From positions 62,001 to 126,000 of the forward strand of contig MCFE01000010.1 in assembly GCA_002104905.1 (NCBI GenBank): DNA of 64,000 bases, written 5' to 3'. The notes below the pieces were generated by a model. That model was not told the origin of the DNA. It made no database searches and saw only the letters and a list, made by a program, of their open reading frames with translations. The position numbers were made by a program, and so were the translations under genes. This document shows, piece after piece, positions 1 through 10,670 of this stretch (position 1 is the stretch's first letter; every line of letters starts with the position of its first letter). The stretch is from Basidiobolus meristosporus CBS 931.73. Lineage: Eukaryota > Basidiobolomycota > Basidiobolomycetes > Basidiobolales > Basidiobolaceae.

Positions 1-25
1 ATGGGATTGCGCAGTCCTGTTGACA

Positions 26-3000
26 TTAGCGCTCTTGGTTGAATCTTGCCCTGGCCTACTCAGTCATGTAAGCAATGGTGACCGATTCAAATTAACAAAC
101 ACAATTTACCATCTTTTTGACTTTATCTTGATAGGTCTCATTCGGATCGTCTGCAACATATGCCTGGGTGGCGCCAAGTCCGGCTCCATGTCCGTATTGC
201 ACAGCCTGGGTATTGATTAGCAACGAATGAAACAAGATTAATGGATGGAACTCGGTTACCTGAATGGGATCGACAATTCCGTTGCGGTCTTTCCCGAGAC
301 CTTCACCGGCACGCCAGCCCATGCTCTGTAGCATGCGATTGCCGATATTGTCATCGCCAATTGTTTGACTCGTGGTTGTTCTGGACTGTCGTGAGTGGGC
401 GTTCTTTGGAAGATCGATATGCATGACATACCTGGGCTCCATGGTGTGGCATTCCCGTCTAGTTGGTCGAGGTGAAGTTGTGGATCGTACTTTTCTTGGC
501 TGCCCGTATTTCTCTCTCCTCTCGGCTGCCCTATTTCGGTATTTCGCCTACAACAAGGCTCAGCAAGTGCCAACCGTCGAAAGGCAAACCACCCATCCTA
601 CCGTATTCTCCTGGCGGTGCTGGCTCTCTTCCTCGGTCAAAACAAGTGATTTCTTTAACGTCGCCGCCTGCCGCACGCGAGAGTCGTTCAAATTACGCTA
701 AGACCGCGTTAATACCGGGCTCGAGCAGGATATGAACGCGACATACTAAGGTGCATACCTGGTGCAATTCTGAGGCTTCGTTGTGCTTACAGAGGTCATC
801 CAAGGACTTGAACTGGCGCTGGCATAAGAGGCAAACATTGTTCACGTAATCACCAAAGTCTTCCGACGGCTTTGGTAAAGGGAAGTAAGTAACGTTGCTG
901 TTGAAGACTGCTGTTCGACTGTTTAGGGCTTTACCTGATCTGATTCATTTGATATAGTGGACGACAGTTCAACCTGTTTCTCATTCCACCTTTGGATTTG
1001 GTTTCGAAACTGCATGTCTTACAGGTGAAAAAGTGGTACATGCCACCAGATGATATAGGGATGCTGACCTTTCCACTGCTGTTCGCAACCACCACTTTCT
1101 TGGCAGCTAAATTTATCGAGTTTCCGTTAGTAGATGAATCGACATGAACCCCGAAACCTCGGTAAAGAAACCAATTCTCTGACTATCACTATTGGTCTTT
1201 GTTGCGTCTTGGCGGATATCCCTAGAGGTGCTCCTGATTAATGAATGAGATAGGACAATAGGCAAGTTTGGGCATGTACCCTGGGCGCTTGGTCTTTGCG
1301 GGTAGACTTTGTTTCACATGGGGCTCTGTTGGATGTGTGGACGTTGAGCTAGAAGTGGGGCAAGTGGAGGATAAATCGAGCGAACCTTGTTTAGCTTCTT
1401 TCTCACCTCCCTTGGAGGTGCCACGCAGGTCATCAAAGAACGCGTTGAGCTCATCATCGATCTCTCCTACATATTTCGAGGGTGCAGGTTTGCTTTCCTT
1501 AATTATGGCCTGGACGGTGGTGGCTTCATTTTTCCCTTGATCACTGGATGCTATGTCCAGTGCCACGTCGGAGTAGAACGCATCCAGTTCTTTTTCCACA
1601 TCGGCTAGAAACGGTAGAATCGTTAAACAACTTCGAAGGTGCTTATTGTGTGACTTGTCTTGATTTTACTTGGGTCCCGAAGTTGAGGCTCTGCCTCTTT
1701 AACCGCATGAGAAGGGTTCATTAACTCGGGTGGAATGCTGGGTCCTATGAATTGGGTCTGTTTGGGCGTTGAATGGTCTACTATGGGATACATGCTTGGA
1801 AAGGCATTCTCATCCCAGTACGCCAAGACATGTCCAGTGTCGGTGGTTATCGTATAAGGTGACGGCGCATAAACCGGGATAAAGCTCTCGTGGTGAGCAA
1901 ACGTAACTCCGGTGGGTCGATTATCTATGAGAAACCCAGTTGGATGGGCTTCAGGGTTCAACATCTGGGCCAAAGCGTGAGAGGATGTCTAGTAGGCGCT
2001 TGTTAGGCGAGGCGTGTTGAAGAAATCACAGTCGGTACACTTACCTGTGGGTCGTGAAACTCCACAAAAGCGAAGCCCCAAGAAATGCGGGACATCTTGT
2101 CCTTGATTAGGAAAACACTCTTGACTGGCGCAATGGGAGTCAAAGTAGTGAAGATGGTCTCTTCGGTTGTAAGTGGGTCTAGGCCGCGTAGCAGTAATAT
2201 AGTATGTGGGACGTGGCCGATATCTGAAGCTCCGTCGTTGACTGCAAAGTTGTATGCGGGATAATGCTGCACCTCGAAAGTAGCTGATTCTATAGTGGAA
2301 TCTATGAGTTTAGCCTGTTTGAGTTGTTGATGGAAAGAGTAGGCTGTTTGGACCTTGCTTTGGAATTCTACACTGATGACAGTATTCTCGGCGCTTGAAA
2401 TTGGAAAACGAACACTGAAGACACACGCTGTAAATCGATCCATCCCACAAACAAAATTGATGCTGAACTAAATACCCTGGCACATTTCCAGCCATCATCA
2501 GCGATGGACGGCGAGTTGCTGTAGTCGAGCCTAACCGCACGCCCTTCCATCTGAAAGCTAGGGTAGTAGCGTTCCAAAAAGAGTTTAGCATGCTCGACAC
2601 TAGGAAATCTGACAAACGCAAAACCGCGTGGAAGCCCTATCACGCATCGTTAATCATCGACGAAGTTGACGGATCGAGCAGCGAAGGTCCTACCGGTTCG
2701 CTTGTCCATAATCAGCCGAATCTCTTCAAAGCTGGCACCCAGCTTGGCCAAGGTTTCTTTTACCTAGTGGAACGGAGAGAAAGCAGACTGTTGGCCACTG
2801 GTCGAATCGACAAATAGTGATTTCAATACATACCGAATAGTCTGACACATTGTTCGGGAGGTTTTGAAGGACTATGCACTGATTTGGCTCGCCTGGTGGT
2901 TTGTCATCCTTGGGTTACGAGAGAGTTAGGGTTGTTGTTCAGGTACGACCGAGTTACCTTGTGTAATGGAAAACACGTACTTCATAATCTCTACCATAAT

Positions 3001-3352
3001 GTGGTCTTTCAAAGCGGTCGTTTCTATCATGTCTATATTCTCTATGAGATCTGTCTCTTCTACCATCTGGGCTTGTACTCCGACTTCTCCCTCTACTTCT
3101 ACTTCTGCTTCTACTTGAGCGATACCTGTGCCGATCTCTTCGCTTATCGTGGTCCTCATCGTTGTACTCTTTTCTTTTAGTGTTGTAGTGTTGCTCGGCA
3201 TGATCCCTACGCTGGGAATCGTATTCGTGCTCAGGTTCCCTTCGCTTGGAATCATAATCGTGCGTAAGATCCCTTCGTTTAGGCTCATAATCTCTACGTC
3301 TAGGACGTCGATCATGTCTACTATCGTATTCCCGTTCCCGATCCCTGTCCAT
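26..3352 (-). CDS. RBM5/RBM10-like RNA-binding splicing regulator, 16-exon gene model
   Basis: The model encodes about 805 aa, with exons complement(26-55, 110-205, 260-547, 602-697, 759-869, 935-1009, 1069-1098, 1158-1233, 1280-1604, 1670-1964, 2045-2301, 2354-2414, 2476-2636, 2694-2763, 2834-2908, 2981-3352). All phases close and introns are 46-80 bp. Domains in order: an RS/RD-rich N-terminus (residues 1-124); RRM1 (about 133-215, RNP1 'GFAFVRF'); a RanBP2 zinc finger (W-x-C-x2-C-x3-N-x6-C-x2-C, about 222-241); RRM2 (about 277-332, 'GFAFVEF'); a C2H2 finger (C-x2-C...H, about 612-630); the family signature 'KYRNRAAERREKYG'; a G-patch (about 735-780, 'GNRMLQSMGW'); and the ending 'ARARFNQER'. 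This order is that of RBM5/RBM10/RBM6, nuclear factors that control splice-site choice. I infer the same role here. Boundaries come from consensus sites; the GTCCAA donor at 2353 is unusual. The ATG at 3352 opens the RS region. The gene appears intact. Confidence 0.85.
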
Positions 3353-3633
3353 GTTTGTTCTTCACCAAAGTTGTGTTTCACTTGGGCACTACCAGCACTT
3401 CGAATAAATTGACTGTCCCGCGTATCACGTGACATGGCCCCCGATTTCACTATGCAGTGAATTCAATGTATCAATACATGAAAAATCCAAATCGAACGTA
3501 AAAGACCAAGATTCTTGTCATCGAGGCTTCCGCCAGCATCAACCCTTAAATATCGGTAAAGAGCACTTGCATCCGTCTGCCCCAACATTCAATATTCAAC
3601 AATAATGCCAGCGTATGGGAAGGCACTTAATCA

Positions 3634-3956
3634 TTACCACACGATAAAATCCGAAAGCATCGGTTTCTGAACATGTAATTAGTTTCTTGAATTGTATGCT
3701 TGTATTCTCATATAGAACACACACCAGAACAGTAGTTAAGCGAAAGACTGCGCCGTGATGAGTTAAATGTTGCCGTATCTCGAATGAAATCGACTCCAAA
3801 TCAACAGTATCCGGCGTCAAGTGGCTTAACCTCCTCATATTAATCAGCTCTTAGCACGCCAATGAATATCTGGATGTCAGCAGGTGTAGTGTAGTCTAGT
3901 ATATACCGAGGGTTGCGCTCAACTCACCTTGTATCATTCAGACTATCTTCAACCAT
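3634..3956 (-). CDS. Small unrecognised three-exon gene model (about 53 aa), possibly truncated at its 5' side
   Basis: I do not recognise this gene. Exons complement(3634-3666, 3725-3824, 3928-3956) give a phase-consistent reading of about 53 residues that starts MVEDSLND and ends DFIVW. The middle part has an amphipathic look (SISFEIRQHL) and there is no membrane segment. The introns carry a GTGAGT donor and a CTGATTAAT branch-like site. The ATG directly follows CAG, so it could equally be an internal exon whose upstream exons were displaced, because recognisable host-like sequence stops close to position 3,960. It lies upstream of the RBM gene on the same strand, about 280 bp away. Function unknown. 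Confidence 0.35.
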
Positions 3957-3964
3957 CTGTGGAA

Positions 3965-4460
3965 GGGGAGTGACTACGAAGGCAAAGAGGAGGAGCTTGC
4001 CGAAATGAATGAAGCAATCAAAGACTTTGAGGCCACTGGAAAGCCATTTGGAGAGATCCAGGTTCAGTCATCCCCACCTCCAAACACGCCACCCAAAATC
4101 AAGAAGCTTGTGGAGGAAGAGTTGGCAGATGGACGCGGCTTCCTTGTGATCGGAGGATTTGATCCTGACAAGTACACTTGCTCACAACAAAGCGGGTGTC
4201 TCTGCTCATGTTAGGAAGCAAGGATTACAGGGTAGACATGCTCTTGGTAGGTGGGCATGTCAAGTACAAATGTAACAGAATACTTAATATCATGATTTTC
4301 AGGCCATATCAATGCTGAGAAGTACAGCTGTAGCATTGGCTTTCAGAAAGATGACATTCAGTACATCAACATTCTGTTGATTTTCCATGCCTGTGATGGC
4401 TTTGTAGACTCTGATGAGAAGTAGCAAGTATAACAGTTTACTGGCACAACAGCCAAATGA
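3965..4460 (+). pseudogene. Orphan coding fragment of unknown family
   Basis: A plus-strand open stretch (4005-4214 plus in-frame residues upstream) reads as an acidic, proline-containing segment with MNEAIKDFEATGKPFGEI and GRGFLVIGGFDPDKY. A second coding-like piece around 4300-4425 (GHINAEKYSC, then HACDGFVDSDE) repeats the 'G-x-(D/N)-x-(D/E)-K-Y' pattern after a stretch that resembles an intron ending TTTTCAG. I do not recognise the family. It may be the remnant of a host gene or of an accessory transposon gene at the host/transposon boundary. Confidence 0.3.
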
Positions 4461-4509
4461 ATCATTCCTTGAGGAAACTAACCCATTGCTTCAAAAGGCA
4501 TCATCTGCT

Positions 4510-4912
4510 AAGTGAATGTTCAGGTGTAATTACAAAACTTGCAACACTCTCACTCAACTTAACATTCATATTGATTATGTTATAAATGTTGTAATTACCC
4601 CTGGATATTCACCAAACTTGGTCACTTAGATCATAGTCTACAAGCTATAGAGAATTCTGGCCAAATTATTTTAAATATCATCATCATAGCATGAAGCACC
4701 CAGAACATAAGATATCTCAAAATTGTCCAAACAGCCCCAAACTCTGTGCACTTGTTTTTGAAGCCTTCATGAGCATACTCTATGTGTTTGGCTTATCAAG
4801 ACCATGTAAAAATATGAACACTACTTTTACATTCCATAGATTTTAAGTGAAAGCAATATAATCTACTTCTTCTCTCAATCACTTGCAATATCTCCAAAAC
4901 TCCTATGACAAA
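4510..4912. repeat. Degenerate Copia LTR pieces
   Basis: Positions 4510-4586 match the 3' end of the window's Copia LTR plus its purine-tract region in reverse orientation. Positions 4588-4912 match a whole forward Copia LTR: the start resembles TGTTGTAATTA, 'ATTCACCAAACTTGGTCACT' and 'AACAGCCCCAAA' are shared with the LTR at 9340-9688, and the end reads CCTATGACAA. Substitutions are numerous, so these are old copies. Confidence 0.65.
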
Positions 4913-5343
4913 TTTTATCATATCAGGTACTTACATATATTGACTAATCCAGTACCACAAATGATATACTTGGATCTACTTCATGGAATGAAAGGAAGTA
5001 GCACTGTCCCAGTTGAGGGTGTTTAAAGCTATGGTGGCATAAGAAACTGGTGAAAAAATCAAGAAAGTACACTTTGATAATGATGGAAAATATACCTAAA
5101 AATTCTTCATCCACCTCTGTAAATTCATGGAATAAAGTAAGCAACCACTCTACCACATTCCCTATAGCAAATTCTTCTGTCAAAAAATGCAACCAGATCT
5201 ATAATTGATATGATGATATCCATCATTTTTGGATGAAATAAATTACTATGGCTAGCAATCCTGAAAGTAGAAGTTATAGCAAAGTACTTTGTGAGTCTAT
5301 GCTATTTGAGGCATTGTATGGATAGAAACCAGATGCAGATGGC
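4913..5343 (+). pseudogene. Degenerate Copia integrase fragment
   Basis: The plus strand resembles the integrase section of Copia B (14,840-15,260): 'TCTACTTCATGGAATGAAAG', 'GGTGAAAAAATCAAGAAAGT' and 'CTTCATCCACCTCTGTAAA' are recognisable, but frames are broken throughout. It is followed directly by the LTR of Copia A, which appears to have inserted into it. Confidence 0.65.
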
Positions 5344-5688
5344 TGTCAGAGCTTTGGAGATATTGCAAGTGATTGGGAGAATGGGTAGATAATGTGGTAT
5401 TCACATAATGATTTGTTGAATGTGAAAGTAGTATTTATACTTTTACATAGTCTTAGCATAACAAATATGTAGCATAGGTTAAGGAAGGTCCCAAGACCAT
5501 GTGAGCAAGGTTTGTGGCTGTTTGGACAACTTTGAGAATTATCATGTTCTGGGTACCTGGTATTTTGATGATAATATTCTAAGTAAATCCCAACAAGGAA
5601 TTTGGTCAGTATTTTCTAGGATGTGAAGGTAATGATCTAGGTGACTAAGTTAGGTGAATATTTATGTGGAATTACAAATTTTACAACA
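5344..5688 (-). repeat. Copia A 3' LTR
   Basis: About 345 bp, reverse-oriented, ending TTTTACAACA on the plus strand and followed by CTCCCACTC, the complement of the polypurine tract. The left end is degraded (TGTCAGAGC instead of TGTTGTAAGAG). Differences from the other Copia LTRs are mostly substitutions. Confidence 0.8.
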
Positions 5689-5818
5689 CTCCCACTCAGC
5701 TAAATGTTCATATGGACTAGACTTAATTTTGACCTAAGATATTCAAACTTTTCTCTAGCTAATGGTTTGGTAAATATGTCTGCAATCATATCATCTGACA
5801 AGCAGTAAACTAAGCAAA

Positions 5819-7490
5819 CTAGTTATTCTCTATAGTGTCACCTATGAAATGACGTCTAATATCTATGTGCTTAGTTCTAGCATGAAAAGTTGGATTTCTA
5901 CCTAATTGTATACTTCCATGGTTATCCTGAAATAAAGTAAAAGGCATTTTTTGACATAGGCCTAAGTCTGTAAAAAGCTTTCTTAACCACATTGCTTCTT
6001 TTGTAGCTTCACAGGCTGCCATCGTACTCTGCCCTGTGGTGGGAAGTGCTACAGTTGGTTGCTTTCTTGAATTCCATGAAATTGCTCCTTTATAGTAAAG
6101 AAAGGTGTATGCTGTGGTGATCTTCTGTCTTCCAAATTTTGTCTCCAATCAGCATCAGAGTATCCCACAAGATCCTGTTCTGAATCCTTATAAGTGTATC
6201 TTAAGCAGATATCAGCAGTTCCTTTGTTGTAGATCTGAGATATTGAGTGATTTGAACAAGTAATTATGTGTTTCACTTAATGATTATCGATGTAAATAGT
6301 ATTATACTTTACTGTCTTGCATTACAAACAGTAAATAGTAAGACGTCAAGACATGTTGCAAAGTTGCTGTTGACACTTGAGAATTCCATGTTCTGTACTG
6401 CATTGTGATATATTCTAAGTAATCACAGATTGTCAGTATCTCTAGATTGAAGATGATCTAGTGACTAGTAGTGATATTAGTGATACAATTACACTTTAGT
6501 ATCTAAAATCGCTAACTGCTGACTATGATCAGATCCACAGTTCTGATATATTGGTGACAACTCCCACAAATATGAGATATCTGGACGTGTTCCAAGCATG
6601 AAATACATCAGACTGCTGACCATAGATTGATAAGGAAAGTCAGGGCTTTCAGATGGCACCAAGCTCTCTTGATTTGGTTGAGTTTTGACCAAGTTAAGGT
6701 TTGTCTCCATTGGGGTAGCTGCCAGTTTACAGTCTTCCATTTGGTACTTCTTTAGTATATCTTGAATATACTTGGATTGGCTTAGGGTGATAGTCTGGGT
6801 ACTTCTGTCTATGGAGAACTTAATCCCTAAGTAGTAACTAAGTTCTCCTAGATTGTACATCTTGAACTCCTTAGATAGGCTGGATTTAGTCTCTTCTAAT
6901 GTTGCTAGGTCATTGGTGGCTATAATAAGATCACCCACAGATAGAGCTAATAGAACTGGATTTGCTCTATCTGGCTTATAGTATATACTATAGTCAGCAT
7001 TACTTCTTTTGAAACTCAAGATTCCAAATAAGAATCTATCTTGCAATTCCAGGCTCTTGGTGATTGTTTGAGACCATATAGTGACTTTTTCAGCTTGCAG
7101 ACTAAATGGGGGTTATCTTGGTCAACAAACCCATCAGGCTAGTCCATATACACGTCCTCATCAAGTTCTCCATTCAAAAATGCAGCTTTTACATCCATTT
7201 GATGAATAAAAAACAAATATTTGGCTGCAATAGCCAATATTAATCTGATGGAATTAAACTTGGCTACCAGTGCAAAGGTCTCAGTATAGTCAAATCCTTT
7301 TGCTTGAGAGTATCCTTTGGCTACAAGTCTTGCTTTGTACCTTTCAATTGTACCATCAGCCTTGTATTTTGTCTTGAAGACCCATCTGCATCCACTTGAT
7401 TTCTGGTTGATTGCAATTTACTAAGTCCCAAGTTTGATTTTCCATCAAGGCCTGATATTCCTCAGTCATTGCAGATCTGCCAAGACTTTG
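5819..7490 (-). pseudogene. Copia A reverse transcriptase and RNase H, broken
   Basis: Minus-strand reading pieces at 6489-7046 (RT palm/thumb), 6049-6276 and 5819-6148 (RNase H) match the intact-frame copy in Copia D. Seen: 'FKMYNLGELSYYLGIKFSID', 'SQSKYIQDILKKYQMEDCK', 'GYSDADW', 'EATKEAMWLRKL' and 'TKHIDIRRHFI'. The RT catalytic tetrad is SVGD instead of YVDD. The RNase H part is cut by the nested LTR at 6225-6494, and several stops and frameshifts lie in the N-terminal RT part (7047-7490). Confidence 0.85.
6225..6494 (-). repeat. Solo Copia LTR nested in Copia A, shortened by many small deletions
   Basis: The plus strand starts TGTTGTAGATC and ends near ATACAATTACAC. It lies where the uninterrupted copy in Copia D reads straight through (…GCAGTTCC | TTTTAGGTATC…). 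It is about 270 bp against about 349 bp for intact LTRs. Most differences are losses of one base from short runs, for example GGAAGTGATTTGGAG becoming GAGTGATTTGA. Confidence 0.75.
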
Positions 7491-7491
7491 T

Positions 7492-9339
7492 CTAAGGGCT
7501 ATTTAGCACCTCTTTTACAGTCTGGGGCTCATCAATATGGACCGAATAAGCATAGGCTAAGTTTGTACCCTCATTGATATAGTAATTTGGGCTATTTCTT
7601 TCCTGATTGGATCTCTGGGCATTTGATACTGGAATGATCACTTCTGGGATGTTCCAGGGTACTGATTCTGGCTGAACCATGGTTGTAGAGTTCTCTGGAG
7701 TGAAAAGATTTTCAGTGTTTTGCTCTGATTCAATCCTGACAATTGGTGGATTTGAGATCAGATTTTTGTCATCATCTGATATCATTTTTTGTGAAAATTT
7801 CAGATTTTCATCAAACAACACATCCCTGGACTTGATTAGCTTCTTTGCTTTGGAATTGTAGAGTCTGTATGCTTTACTCTCATTGCAGTAGCCCAAAAAG
7901 CATGCATATTACACTTTTTGGCTCAAATTTTGACTGATTTCTTGGCAGTTTCTAGGCATATGACTGTACACCCAAATATTCTTAGATGTTCTGCACCTGG
8001 GCTGTGTCCATACCATGCTTCAAATGGAGTAGAACCACAAAGTATTCTGTTCTAACTCCTATTTTTGAGATATGCAGCAGTGGCACTGATTCTGCCAAAA
8101 TCATAGGATGATCTTGTTGTAAGAGTCTTAGAGATATTGGAAGTGATTTGGAGAACAAGTAGATTATGTGCTTTCACTTAATGATTCATTGAATGTAAAA
8201 TAGTATTTATACTTTTACCTGTCTTGCATTACAAATACATAGAATAGTTACGGAAGGTCTCAAGAACATGTGCAAGTTTGGGCTGTTTGACAACTTGAGA
8301 TTCTCATGCTCTGGTACCTGTATTTGGTGAAAATATCTAAGTAAATCCAACAAGGAATTGGTCAGTATTCTCTAGGATTTGAAGTAATGATCTAAGTGAC
8401 TAAGTTAGTGAATATTAGGTGGAATACAATTATAAGATTTTGGATCATGGATCATAGATCTTGCCATATCAAATATTGATCTGCTAGCATGTTCTGCTAC
8501 TCCAGTTTGCTGTGGGGAGTATGGTACTGTAGTCTCTTGCTTTATCCCATGAATTTTGCAGAAGTGGATGAAGAGTTTTGAGGAATATTCTCCACCATTT
8601 TCAGAGTGTATCTTCTTGATTTTTTCTCCAGTTTCTCTCTCCACTATGGCTTTAAACTCCCTAAGCTTAGACAGATCTCCTTCCTTTCTCTCCATGAAGT
8701 AAACCCATGTGTATCTTGTATAATCATCAATAAAAGTGATTAAATACTTCTTCCTACCTAAGGATAAGTATTTGCATAGGTCCACAGAGATCTGAGTGAG
8801 TTAGATCTAATTTTTTCTTAGTTTTGATTAACCCAGAGCTCTTGAACGGTTGTCTGGCTTGTTCTCCATATATGCAGGCTTCACAGTGCTCCAAATTAGC
8901 TGGGTGATCAATTTTTACTCCAGAAATTGGCTGATCTTTGATCATTTTGCACAAATAATCAATATTGATGTGCCCAAATCTCCTGTGCCAAGGCATTGGT
9001 GTTTCTTCATTTAAAATACCTATATTGGCTTCCATATATGTTGGAATATATGTTAACTTGCATAGATTCTGATCTCTGATACCCAAAGCAATATGGGCAC
9101 CATTTTGATCAGTGATCTTGCATTCAGAATTGTCAAAGCTGAAGCTGAGTCCTTCTGCTGTGGCCTTGCTTACAGATAGTAGGTACTTGGCTATTTCTGG
9201 TATATAGAGTACTTCTTCAAAGGTCAGTGTATGGCTTCCTTCACTGCTTCTAAGGTTTACTTAGATTGTTCCTTCTCCCACTGCATCAAGTGTTCTATCA
9301 TCACCCATTAAAACCTTCTTGATATGAGTATCTTGATAT
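7492..9339 (-). pseudogene. Copia A integrase and partial protease, broken
   Basis: The minus strand carries, in coding order: the C-terminal part of the protease (9339-9090); the GAG-pre-integrase/HHCC zinc region (9086-8754, 'PWHRRFGHINIDY' then 'HCEACIYG'); the catalytic core (8785-8405, 'ITFIDDYTRYTWVYFMERK', 'IHSENGGEY', 'PYSPQQTGVAEH'); a nested LTR; and the post-core/linker region (7896-7492). Frames are interrupted and no full integrase can be made. Confidence 0.85.
8115..8435 (-). repeat. Second solo Copia LTR nested in Copia A, deletion-rich
   Basis: The plus strand begins TGTTGTAAGAGTC. It is flanked by GATCT on the left and GATTT on the right, a plausible 5-bp target duplication with one change. 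It interrupts the integrase where Copia D reads 'ATCATAGGATAATTATTGATC'. At about 320 bp it is short because of roughly fifteen one- or two-base deletions with few substitutions. Confidence 0.8.
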
Positions 9340-9688
9340 TGTTGTAAAAATTTGTAATTCTACCTAAATATTCACCTAACTTAGTCACTTAGATCATTAC
9401 CCTTAAATCATAGAGAATACTGACCAAATTCCTTGTTGGGACTTACTTAGAATATTTTCACCAAAATACCAGGTACCCAGAGCATGAGAATTCTCAAAGT
9501 TGTCCAAACAGCCCCAAATATTGCGCACATGTTCTTGGGACCTTCCTTAGCCTATCTTACGTGTTTGTTATGCCAAGACCAGGTAAAAGTATAAATACTA
9601 CTTTTACATTCAATAAATCATTAAGTGAAAACCACATAATCTACTTGTTCTCCCTATCACTTCCAATATCTCCAAGTCTCTTACAACA
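9340..9688 (+). repeat. Copia B 5' LTR
   Basis: 349 bp, starts TGTTGTAAAAATTTG and ends CTCTTACAACA, with an 8-bp terminal inverted repeat (TGTTGTAA/TTACAACA). A TATA box (TATAAATA) is at 9590-9597. The same LTR recurs at 17356-17702, 17798-18146, 22133-22484 and in degraded copies. Confidence 0.9.
9590..9597 (+). promoter_or_regulatory. TATA box of the Copia LTR
   Basis: TATAAATA within AAAAGTATAAATACTACTTTT. The position about 90 bp before the LTR end fits a U3/R promoter. The motif is conserved in the other Copia LTRs of the window. Confidence 0.6.
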
Positions 9689-9705
9689 GGTTATGAGCCC
9701 CAAGC
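9689..9705 (+). other. Copia B primer binding site: initiator tRNA-Met half-molecule type
   Basis: Directly after the LTR stands GGTTATGAGCCCCAAGC. Its reverse complement contains GGGCTCATAACC, the anticodon stem-loop of initiator tRNA-Met (CAU anticodon). Drosophila copia is known to prime from a 5' half of tRNA-iMet cut near the anticodon and has the equivalent site GGTTATGGGCCC. The same site precedes the LTRs at 22116-22132, 53534-53550 and, as a variant, 52995-53011. Confidence 0.75.
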
Positions 9706-9719
9706 TGTCACTCTCTGCA

Positions 9720-10304
9720 ATGTCTACTCCTGCTATTACTGGAATTTTTCCCATCTGCTGAAAAGTTGGATAGATCTAACTACCAAGTGTGGAAGGTGAA
9801 GATGAAGATGCTGCTAAAAGAAAGAGGTCTTTGGGATATTGTCATGAGAGAAGAATGCCCTCCTAAAAACATGGGAGAGGAAGCCTTAAAGTACCGGAAG
9901 AAAGAACAAAGTGCCTTTAACTGTATTTGCCTTAATGTCAAGGACAAATTGCAAATTCAATGCTCAAGAGCAAAAAAGGCAAAGAATGCCTGGAAAGCAT
10001 TAGAAGACACCTATCAGTCATGTCCAGCTGCCAAGAAAATGTATCTGAGACGAAAATTCTTTGCTACAAAGATGCAGCCAGGAGAAGAAATGAAAAATCC
10101 AATCAACAGAATTACCCTGCTGGTAGATGAGATGGAATCCATGGGTGTACCAGCTACTGAAGAGGATGTGATAGTTACCAACCTGAATAGCCTGACAGAC
10201 AAGTTGCAGGGCCTTGTATCAGCCCTAGAGTCCAGAACTGAAGATTTGACCTTAAATTATGTATATGGAAGGCTCCTGGATGAAGAATTAAGAAAATCAA
10301 GCGC
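9720..10304 (+). pseudogene. Copia B gag, first part
   Basis: Begins at ATG 9720 (MSTPAITGIF). An extra A near 9752 breaks the frame, and the reading resumes as the gag body with 'SNYQVWKVKMKMLL', 'AKNAWKALEDTYQ', 'LRRKFFATKM' and 'LVDEMESMGVPATEEDVIV'. This is the UBN2-type gag of Copia elements, which forms the particle shell. It is interrupted at codons Ser-Ala by C1. The part after C1 (13922-14145) holds the zinc knuckle (C-x2-C-x4-H-x4-C pattern in D), here with frame changes. Confidence 0.85.
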
Positions 10305-10670
10305 TGTGGTGGTGTAGAGGTACTCCTGGGAGAAGCTACACAACTCAAGGTGTGTGAGGTGTCTGATGGGTGCAATAACCTCTGTGTCTAAACTGCTGGT
10401 GTCTTTGTCAATATGTCACTATGGTAAAAGCTCCTGCTTCTCTAGCTTCCTAGGTGCTCCAAGTGTCTCCAAAGGCCTCTGTGTGTCTTGTGCACTACCC
10501 TGAAAAGCTCCTTGATGGCAGGTCTGAGATGTACTGTTGAAGGCAGGTGCAGTGATCAACTGCTAATCAATAAGGTAGAAGTATTACTGATAGAAGGGAT
10601 GATTTATTGATGAGGGATTGCTTTCCCTTAAATACTTTTCCTGATTGCCAAGTGATTACTAATGACAAGG

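Larger units (their letters stand above)
5344..9339 (-). mobile_element. Copia A: truncated Ty1/Copia retrotransposon with two nested solo LTRs
   Basis: Read on the minus strand, the element keeps its 3' LTR (5344-5688), RNase H, reverse transcriptase, integrase and part of the protease. It stops at about 9339, where the 5' LTR of Copia B begins; its own 5' LTR and gag are missing. It is the same family as Copia B and D. Solo LTRs of the same family are inserted at 6225-6494 and 8115-8435. The catalytic YVDD of reverse transcriptase, present in B and D, reads SVGD here, so this copy is dead. Confidence 0.85.

Noticed and set aside
520-535. Apparent frameshift in the RBM-like gene at the KYRNRAAERREKYG motif
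   Set aside because: On re-reading the GA-rich stretch, the frame continues without a break.
20-735. Plus-strand open frames over the first 700 bases
   Set aside because: They are antisense to the exons of the RBM-like gene, whose domains and splice sites read clearly on the minus strand.
2926-3450. 174-codon minus-strand frame overlapping the RS region
   Set aside because: Low-complexity shadow of the Arg/Ser/Asp-rich exon 1 in another frame.
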